A DNA stretch of 64,000 nucleotides from Marinobacter sp. DY40_1A1. GTDB lineage: Bacteria > Pseudomonadota > Gammaproteobacteria > Pseudomonadales > Oleiphilaceae. Shown here one piece after another: positions 58,621 to 64,000 of the stretch. The stretch is taken from contig NZ_VCHA01000003.1 of the NCBI RefSeq assembly GCF_016597815.1, forward strand, positions 372,001 to 436,000, written 5' to 3'. The notes beneath the pieces are model-generated. The model did not search any database. It saw only the letters and a program-made list of their open reading frames with translations, and was not told where the DNA came from. Positions within the stretch are counted from its first letter, which is position 1. Each line of letters begins with the position of its first letter. The position numbers and the translations under genes were made by a program.

Positions 58621-59058
58621 TTACTGACCCTGCTGCATCATCTGGCGCTGCTGCATTTGCTGACGCATTTCCTGCATTTTCTTGTCAAGCTCATCACGCT
58701 GCTCTTGAGTGAACACTCTATCCACCTTGGCCTGCATGAGTGCTGAAAGCGTAGCGATCTCACCGGTCACGTCGCCCAAGCTTTCTCCCTGCTCGCGGAT
58801 AGCAGCTTCATTGTAATCTGCCTTGATCTCAGCCTGCATCTGCTCTTGCAGGGCACGAGCCTCTTCGCGCAAGGAACCGATCTCGCCCTGCATTTTTTCA
58901 AGAATGCCACGAATTTCTTTTTGCTGATCCTCGGACAGTCCTACCATCTGGGCCAACTGGTCAACCTGATCCGGCTGCCCACCTGCTTGCTGAGCCAGTA
59001 CAGGTGCAGAAAGGCTCAATGCCACAAGAGCAGTACCGAACAGTTTTGCGAGCTTCAT
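58621..59058 (-). CDS. Spy/CpxP-like periplasmic protein
   Basis: A 145-residue exported protein with a signal peptide (MKLAKLFGTALVALSLSAPVLAQQ) and an all-helical body rich in Gln, Met and charged residues, ending in a Q/M-rich tail (MQQRQMMQQGQ). The LSEDQQKEIRGILEKMQ and FTQEQRDELDKKMQEM repeats match the LTxxQ-type motifs of Spy/CpxP chaperones. It likely guards folding in the periplasm. The start with GGAGATG upstream is at 59058. Confidence 0.78.
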   Translation of the reverse strand: MKLAKLFGTALVALSLSAPVLAQQAGGQPDQVDQLAQMVGLSEDQQKEIRGILEKMQGEIGSLREEARALQEQMQAEIKADYNEAAIREQGESLGDVTGEIATLSALMQAKVDRVFTQEQRDELDKKMQEMRQQMQQRQMMQQGQ

Positions 59059-59272
59059 AAACATCTCCGTTAACAATTTGGTTTGGTTAATCGACTGGTT
59101 TCACAGCCTAAAGCATCCCGACCTCGCTTTTCACCCCAACACCCCTTCTTTTTGTACAGGTTGTGAGCCAGGCCCGCTCAAAAGCCGCCACACCAGCGCA
59201 TTGAAACAAATGTGAAAGTTTGGTCATTCCCCTTCATAATGGCGCCATTCACATACTTACGGAGCGTAACCG

Positions 59273-60208
59273 ATGGCCATTAACTGGTTTCCAGGGCACA
59301 TGCACAAAGCCCGCAAGGAGATCAAAAAGATCATGCCTCAGATGGACCTCATCATTGAGGTACTGGACGCCCGCATCCCCTTCAGCAGCGAAAACCCTCT
59401 GGTGCCCGCCTTGCGCGGCGATACACCGCTGCTAAGAGTCCTTAACAAGCGTGACCTCGCTGACCCGGCAATCACAGCTCAATGGCAAACCTGGCTTGAA
59501 AGAGAGCGGGGCGTAAGAACCATCACCCTCACCCACAATCAACGGGGCGAAGCGCTGGACATACTGCGGCTAGCCGGGGAAATGACCCCTAACCACGATC
59601 GCCAGATAAGCGCTTTGCGGGTAATGATTCTGGGCATACCCAACGTCGGCAAATCCACACTGATCAACACCCTCGCGGGCCGTCCGGTTGCCAAAACCGG
59701 TAATGAGCCAGCGGTTACCAAGGCACAACAAACCATCAAACTGCCGGATAATATCTTGCTCTACGATACTCCGGGGTTTCTGTGGCCAAAACTCTCACCC
59801 GAGGAATGCGGATACCGGCTGGCAATCACCGGCGCCATACGCAGCTCCGTTCTGGATTTCGAAGACATTGCGATGTTTGAGGCAGACTACCTGCGGGAAG
59901 CCTACCCCGAGCTAGTGAAAGCCCGATACGGTTTTGACGAGTTGCCGGCAGATGGCCTGGCACTCATGGACGGTATTGCAAAAAAGCGGCGCTTCCTCGG
60001 CCGTGGCGGAGTCCCGGACCTGAACAAAGTCTCTGAAGTGCTGCTCAATGAATTCCGTGCTGGCACGCTAGGGCGGATCTCTCTGGAGACACCGGAAATG
60101 GTGGAACGGGAAATGAAAGAAGCTGCAGTTGCAGAAGCCGAAAAGGAAGCAAAACTTGCGGAGAAGAAAGCCACCGCTAAAGCAACCCGCTCCGGCCGCC
60201 GGCATTAA
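59273..60208 (+). CDS. ylqF: Ribosome biogenesis GTPase YlqF/RbgA
   Basis: Circularly permuted GTPase of 311 residues for large-subunit maturation. The permuted order is visible: G4 LNKRDLADP (about 54-62) comes before G1 [12 protein letters not shown] (about 120-131) and G3 DTPGFLWPK. The opening NWFPGHMHKARKEIKK is diagnostic. The C-terminus has an extra Lys/Ala/Glu-rich tail (KEAKLAEKKATAKATRSGRRH), which may aid RNA binding. Confidence 0.94.
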   Translation: MAINWFPGHMHKARKEIKKIMPQMDLIIEVLDARIPFSSENPLVPALRGDTPLLRVLNKRDLADPAITAQWQTWLERERGVRTITLTHNQRGEALDILRLAGEMTPNHDRQISALRVMILGIPNVGKSTLINTLAGRPVAKTGNEPAVTKAQQTIKLPDNILLYDTPGFLWPKLSPEECGYRLAITGAIRSSVLDFEDIAMFEADYLREAYPELVKARYGFDELPADGLALMDGIAKKRRFLGRGGVPDLNKVSEVLLNEFRAGTLGRISLETPEMVEREMKEAAVAEAEKEAKLAEKKATAKATRSGRRH

Positions 60209-60231
60209 GCTAAATATGCATATCCTTAGAT

Positions 60232-60245
60232 TTGATCATTGGCAA
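60232..60245 (+). promoter_or_regulatory. Imperfect FNR-like half-site upstream of anr
   Basis: TTGAT-CATT-GGCAA has one exact FNR half and a second half with two mismatches. Its centre is 42 bp from the better FNR box at 60274. It may be a second weak Anr site. Confidence 0.35.
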
Positions 60246-60273
60246 ACCAGTGCCGGCGTATTAGAGTGAACGT

Positions 60274-60287
60274 TTGACTTGCATCAA
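60274..60287 (+). promoter_or_regulatory. FNR/Anr box in front of anr
   Basis: TTGAC-TTGC-ATCAA differs from the FNR consensus TTGAT-N4-ATCAA at one position. It ends 19 bp before the anr ATG, inside the likely leader or promoter, which is the position expected for autorepression. Confidence 0.7.
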
Positions 60288-60306
60288 TTTGGACGGTTTA
60301 CCAAAA

Positions 60307-61062
60307 ATGGCTCAAGCAATTAGATTTCGCCAAGCACCCTCGCCTCTCAAGGCATCCTGCCAAGAGTGCAGCCTGAGCAACCTGTGCCTGCCTCTGGCCA
60401 TTCAGGACAACGATCTGGACAGCCTGGAGGACATAGTGCAGCAGGGGCGCATGTACAATCGTGGCGAGCATATTTTCGATCAAAGCACGCCTTCTCGCTC
60501 CTGCTTCGCAGTAAAAAGTGGCTCAGTCAAAACGTCGATTATTACCGAAGGTGGTGAGGAGCAGGTTACAGGCTTCTTCATGCCGGGAGAGCTTGTAGGC
60601 CTGGACAGCATGAGCGGTGAATCCTATGCGTGCACTGCCAAAGCGCTGGAGCGTACCAGCGTGTGCGAGTTTCCGATAGACAAACTCGAGGAGCTCACAG
60701 GCAAACTGCCGGATTTACAGCACCACATGTACCGCCTGATGAGCCAGGAGATTCAGAACAGCCATCAACTGGCCATGCTGCTTAGCAAGAACACTGCGGA
60801 AGAGCGTATTGCTGCACTGCTTCTTTCGCTGTCCAGCCGCTTCCAGCGCAGGCGCATGTCACCCACCAATTTCAGCCTGCCGATGGCACGAAATGATATC
60901 GCCAACTTTCTTGGACTAGCCGTTGAAACAGTCAGCCGCGTATTCACTCGCTTCCAGAACCAGGGCATTATCCGCGCGCGAGGCCGCGAGGTAGAATTAC
61001 TGGATGTTGAAGCTCTGCAACTGGTCACCCGGGAGTTTTCCCGCCAAAATTGCCAGCAGTAA
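60307..61062 (+). CDS. anr: Anr/FNR-type oxygen-sensing regulator
   Basis: CRP/FNR-family regulator of 251 residues that controls genes on oxygen limitation. Four cluster cysteines are in place: C18, C21, C27 (SCQECSLSNLC) and C109 (GESYACTAK), for an oxygen-labile 4Fe-4S cluster. The C-terminal helix-turn-helix is MARNDIANFLGLAVETVSRVFTRFQNQG with the E-x2-S-R recognition pattern of FNR. The ATG at 60307 is used; an upstream TTG at 60274 is part of the FNR box. The ribosome-binding site is weak. Confidence 0.93.
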   Translation: MAQAIRFRQAPSPLKASCQECSLSNLCLPLAIQDNDLDSLEDIVQQGRMYNRGEHIFDQSTPSRSCFAVKSGSVKTSIITEGGEEQVTGFFMPGELVGLDSMSGESYACTAKALERTSVCEFPIDKLEELTGKLPDLQHHMYRLMSQEIQNSHQLAMLLSKNTAEERIAALLLSLSSRFQRRRMSPTNFSLPMARNDIANFLGLAVETVSRVFTRFQNQGIIRARGREVELLDVEALQLVTREFSRQNCQQ

Positions 61063-61089
61063 ACGGCTTTTTACCAAAACCGGCTGCCG

Positions 61090-61968
61090 CTATTTCGTCG
61101 GCGTGCCGGCTTCCACCCGCACCCTACCTTCCTTCAACATCGCTAACTCATTAGCCAACCCGGAACGCCAGGGTTGTTGCTTGATTCCAAATGTATTGCG
61201 GATTTTGGTACAGATCAGCGTTGTATTAGGCGGCTCAAGAGCACCCCATGGTGGCATCTCATCCACAACGTGAATATCTTCCGGAATACCCGGCAAGCCA
61301 GCAATGGCAAGTCCCAGCTCATACAGGCTGATTTCTTCGGCGCCAGCATACTGGTATGTCCCCCACACCTCTGCACCGCAATCTAGTTGCTGGATAACAG
61401 CGGTCATTACTCTGGCAAGGTCTTTCAGTGATACGGGCTGCCCAACACAGCGTCCTGGCAATGTCAGAGTCTCATTTGCCGCAGTGCTGGCTTGAACCTT
61501 GCGAATAAACCGACCCAGACTCCAGCCGGTGCGCAAAATGATGTGCCGGGGTAAAAGTGTGCGCAAGGCTTGCTCACACTCCCACTGCCAGCTGCCCAAC
61601 TCATTCACCGGCTGACCAGGATTGGAGGCGATATAGCCACTTTGTTTACGACCATCAAAAACATAACACGATGATAACTGGAACAACGCCATGCCTTTGT
61701 CGCGGGCAAACTCCGCAATAGCCACCGGAAGTGAAAATGCTGCTTTATGGGTACCTTCGGGGTCGCACTCTGCAGCTTCCGGATCTGCCAGCCAGAGCGC
61801 ATTGACAATAAGATCGGTGTCTTCCGGAATCCAGCGTTCCAGAGCACTGAGGTTAGCTCCCGCAGGATCACTGACGAGCAAAGGACTGACATGCAGAGAG
61901 GTTTCCCTGAGCCGCTCAAGCAGAACTTTCCCCAAAGGGCCGTAATCGTGAACAACAAGTACATGCAC
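61090..61968 (-). CDS. RmlD-like NAD(P)-dependent reductase (sugar nucleotide-binding family)
   Basis: Short-chain dehydrogenase-like protein of 292 residues. The N-terminal fold has HVLVVHDYGPLGKVLLERL in place of the usual GxxGxxG, so cofactor binding is relaxed or lost. LFQLSSCYVFDGRKQ resembles the RmlD SSDYVFDG active-site strand but carries C-Y for D-Y, and the usual YxxxK is not clear (GSWQWECEQAL instead of GxxKxxxE). No rhamnose genes are close. Function unknown. Confidence 0.75.
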   Translation of the reverse strand: MHVLVVHDYGPLGKVLLERLRETSLHVSPLLVSDPAGANLSALERWIPEDTDLIVNALWLADPEAAECDPEGTHKAAFSLPVAIAEFARDKGMALFQLSSCYVFDGRKQSGYIASNPGQPVNELGSWQWECEQALRTLLPRHIILRTGWSLGRFIRKVQASTAANETLTLPGRCVGQPVSLKDLARVMTAVIQQLDCGAEVWGTYQYAGAEEISLYELGLAIAGLPGIPEDIHVVDEMPPWGALEPPNTTLICTKIRNTFGIKQQPWRSGLANELAMLKEGRVRVEAGTPTK

Positions 61969-62133
61969 TAGGGTTCAATGCCTCCGGATATTACTGATAT
62001 GACGGGCCAGATGCCCTTTATAGCCAATGGCTTCATTCTGCCGCTTCGTAGAATGATCGCATCTCACGATGCCGCCAGGCGACTCTGCACAGCACTGTCA
62101 TCTTTATCAGAAGCATACAACACAGGGACTACC

Positions 62134-62490
62134 ATGCTGAAACACCACAGCCATATTGTTGCCCCCATTCCCGACGAGTTGCGCACGCGCGCCCTCTATA
62201 CAGTGGAAGAACTTCGCAGCCGGGGCAAAGCCGACAAAGAGGCCGTCGACAAGCTCTACAACTTGATCATAGATATGACCGACGCAGGCCTGGACTTTTT
62301 TTTCATCGAGCCTCTGCGGCGACTAAGAGCAAGCAAGATGATGTTAAGCATGGCAAAAGTTGGCATTAGCAGCATGCTTAAGGGCAGCAAGATGGTTGTC
62401 CACAAAGTACTTAAAAAACTGGATGACCGCAGCCTGGCCGCCATTCTGGATTTCATTGAAGAAATCATCCATGAGCCGGAAAATACCTGA
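62134..62490 (+). CDS. Uncharacterised small helical protein
   Basis: A 118-residue protein that I do not recognise. It appears all-helical, with a charged first half (IPDELRTRALYTVEELRSRGKADKEAVDKLYNLI-type text, given here only in part) and a Met/Lys-rich middle (ASKMMLSMAKVGISSMLKG) that could lie on a membrane. It has no signal peptide. The ATG at 62134 with AGGGA upstream is preferred to the longer frame from 61978. It converges with alr, 5 bp between stops. Confidence 0.65.
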   Translation: MLKHHSHIVAPIPDELRTRALYTVEELRSRGKADKEAVDKLYNLIIDMTDAGLDFFFIEPLRRLRASKMMLSMAKVGISSMLKGSKMVVHKVLKKLDDRSLAAILDFIEEIIHEPENT

Positions 62491-62495
62491 CCAGG

Positions 62496-63572
62496 TTACC
62501 GGGAAATCCTCGGAACCCGGCTGGTGAGGCCCGTCAAGAGCTCATAGGAGATAGTGCCAGCACAACTTGCGACCTCATCGATTCCAACAGTGCGGCCCCA
62601 AAGTTCAACAGGATCTCCCACCATGGCCTCTGGCGCATTACTCAGATCCACCGCCAGCATATCCATCGAAACCCGACCAATCAGCCGGATACGACAGCCA
62701 GCAATGGCAGCAGGCGTGTCCGTTCCGGCATGGCGGGGATACCCATCTCCGTAGCCAACGGCAACCATACCCATTCGGGTGTCGCGCTCTGCAACCCAGG
62801 CAGCGCCATAACCAACGCTTTCACCTGCCTTAACAACCCGGGTAGTGATTAGCGGCGCCTCAAGGGTCATCACTGGTTCAAGACCAAGTTCGGGCCCCGT
62901 TTTCCCGACGATCGGTGAGCCACCATAGAGCATGATGCCAGGTCGACTCCAATCAAACAGCGGCTGACCGGGAATGAAATGGGCTGCAGAATTGCCAACA
63001 CTTTTCATCATTGAGGGCCAAGGTGAAGTTGCCGCTTCAAAGTTCGCTGTCTGGGCTAGTGTCATTGTGCTCCCGGCATCGTCGGCACAGGCAAAATGGC
63101 TTACAAAGCCCAGCAACCTGGACGTAGCTCCCATTTTTTCCAGCTTGGCCATAACGGCAGGCAGATCCTCTGCACGAAAGCCCAAACGGTTCATACCGGT
63201 ATTTACTTTCAGCCAGAAGGCAGGCACAGCACCACCCTGCTCCATCCACGCAAGCTGGTGTTCACCATGCAGTACCGGCTCGAAGTTATTTTGTACGCAG
63301 TCCGCCAGGTCACCTGCCGCATGTACGCCCTGGAGTAACACTACAGGTTGAGCCTGGCCTGCTGCCCGAATAGCCCAAGCTTCTTCAATACAAGCGACCG
63401 CGTACTTGGGCACAATATTCGCCAGTGCAGATGCGATCCTGACGATGCCATGACCATACCCATCAGCCTTCACAACAGCCATAACTTCGGCACCGCCCGC
63501 AAGCTCGCAAGCTTTGCGGTAGTTGGCACGCAAGGCATCAAGATCAATGCGAGCGACGGTACTCCGTGGCAT
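62496..63572 (-). CDS. alr: Alanine racemase
   Basis: PLP enzyme of 358 residues that supplies D-alanine for peptidoglycan. The PLP lysine is K35 (AVVKADGYGHG), and the second catalytic residue lies in SVGYGAAWVAERDTR, with GMVAVGYGDGYPR after it. The start shares its first base with the last base of the dnaB stop (TGATG), so it is coupled to dnaB, an order common in gammaproteobacteria. Confidence 0.96.
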   Translation of the reverse strand: MPRSTVARIDLDALRANYRKACELAGGAEVMAVVKADGYGHGIVRIASALANIVPKYAVACIEEAWAIRAAGQAQPVVLLQGVHAAGDLADCVQNNFEPVLHGEHQLAWMEQGGAVPAFWLKVNTGMNRLGFRAEDLPAVMAKLEKMGATSRLLGFVSHFACADDAGSTMTLAQTANFEAATSPWPSMMKSVGNSAAHFIPGQPLFDWSRPGIMLYGGSPIVGKTGPELGLEPVMTLEAPLITTRVVKAGESVGYGAAWVAERDTRMGMVAVGYGDGYPRHAGTDTPAAIAGCRIRLIGRVSMDMLAVDLSNAPEAMVGDPVELWGRTVGIDEVASCAGTISYELLTGLTSRVPRISR

Positions 63573-64000
63573 CAGTATTCTCCTCCATAGTCCCCGTAGT
63601 CACCGCTAGCGAGGTCTTCAAATTTTGTGTATTTACCGATAAACGCAAGGCGTATGGTGCCAATAGGGCCATTACGCTGCTTGCCGATGATAATTTCGGC
63701 CACGCCCTTGTCTGGCGTATCTTCGTTGTACACCTCATCACGATAAACAAACATGATGACGTCTGCGTCCTGCTCAATCGCACCCGACTCACGCAAGTCA
63801 GAGTTAATCGGGCGTTTGTTGGGGCGCTGCTCAAGACTTCGGTTAAGCTGCGAAAGTGCGACCACCGGGCAACTAAGCTCTTTCGCTATGCCTTTCAGAG
63901 ACCGGGAAATCTCGGAGATCTCCGCAGTCCGGCCTTCGGTGTTCCCTGGCACCCTCATCAACTGCAGATAATCCACCATAATCAGGCCGATTTTGCCTCC
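63572..64000 (-). CDS. dnaB: Replicative DNA helicase DnaB (3-prime part)
   Basis: The C-terminal 142 residues of the hexameric replication helicase; the gene continues beyond the window. The RecA-like core motifs are clear: Walker [11 protein letters not shown], then [18 protein letters not shown] with the arginine-finger region [23 protein letters not shown], and the [18 protein letters not shown] end. The usual acidic/aromatic C-terminus is complete, ending GDYGGEY. Confidence 0.96.
   Translation of the reverse strand, partial: GGKIGLIMVDYLQLMRVPGNTEGRTAEISEISRSLKGIAKELSCPVVALSQLNRSLEQRPNKRPINSDLRESGAIEQDADVIMFVYRDEVYNEDTPDKGVAEIIIGKQRNGPIGTIRLAFIGKYTKFEDLASGDYGDYGGEY

Noticed and set aside
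60274..60306. Upstream TTG start for anr
   Set aside because: The TTG is the first part of the FNR box, and the ATG at 60307 gives the normal family N-terminus.
1..64000. CRISPR array, rRNA, transposase, integrase or prophage
   Set aside because: None was seen: there are no regular repeat-spacer units, rRNA segments or mobile-element proteins.

Overview
The window looks like chromosomal DNA of a marine gammaproteobacterium close to Marinobacter. This is an inference from gene content and order: minCDE, hemA-prfA-prmC-moeB diverging from a TPR lipoprotein-lolB-ispE-tRNA-Gln-prs-rplY-pth-ychF run (an order shared with Pseudomonas), choline/betaine metabolism, a TAXI-type TRAP transporter and an Anr-type regulator. 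There is no rRNA operon, insertion sequence, prophage or CRISPR array. The window opens in the tail of an unidentified gene and closes inside dnaB.

Region 1 (1-9169): minCDE; a DUF2804 gene; a START-domain protein, a CBS-pair protein and a PIN-PhoH ATPase; then a short CstA-type transporter, a tiny cory-CC-star protein and a cysteine-free ArsA/Get3-like ATPase. These last three read as one cassette and are the best candidate for a poorly described system. Region 2 (9150-17605): a Cache chemoreceptor and a DctB/DctD two-component pair next to a TAXI TRAP transporter. The receptor gene has a near-consensus sigma-54 promoter and two tandem upstream repeats, so a full regulatory circuit can be read. 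Region 3 (17930-26564): betI-betB-betA and a choline ABC transporter (substrate-binding protein, permease, ATPase), preceded by two phased BetI-type dyads and followed by an alkaline phosphatase lipoprotein.

Region 4 (26565-33414): an AT-richer MASE1-GGDEF cyclase overlapping a DUF6868 gene, gltS, a decayed META/HslJ-like gene, a DHA2 MFS exporter and AMP nucleosidase. Region 5 (33428-39613): a tight minus-strand run of a probable DUF432 gene, MscS, a retropepsin-like zinc protease (RimB type), RimK, an AstE/aspartoacylase-like hydrolase and YjbQ, diverging from a photolyase. Region 6 (39731-42227): an orphan PAAR-DUF2235 lipase-like type VI effector with a DUF2931 lipoprotein that may be its immunity partner.

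Region 7 (42343-54706): the conserved haem, translation and isoprenoid block, with tRNA-Gln between ispE and prs, then an RsuA-type pseudouridine synthase and an NTF2-like protein. Region 8 (54914-64000): tRNA-Met, convergent PACE and SMR drug exporters, O-acetylhomoserine sulfhydrylase, lipA, a Spy-like chaperone, YlqF/RbgA GTPase, an Anr/FNR regulator with its own FNR box, an RmlD-like reductase, an unknown small protein, alr and the 3-prime part of dnaB.
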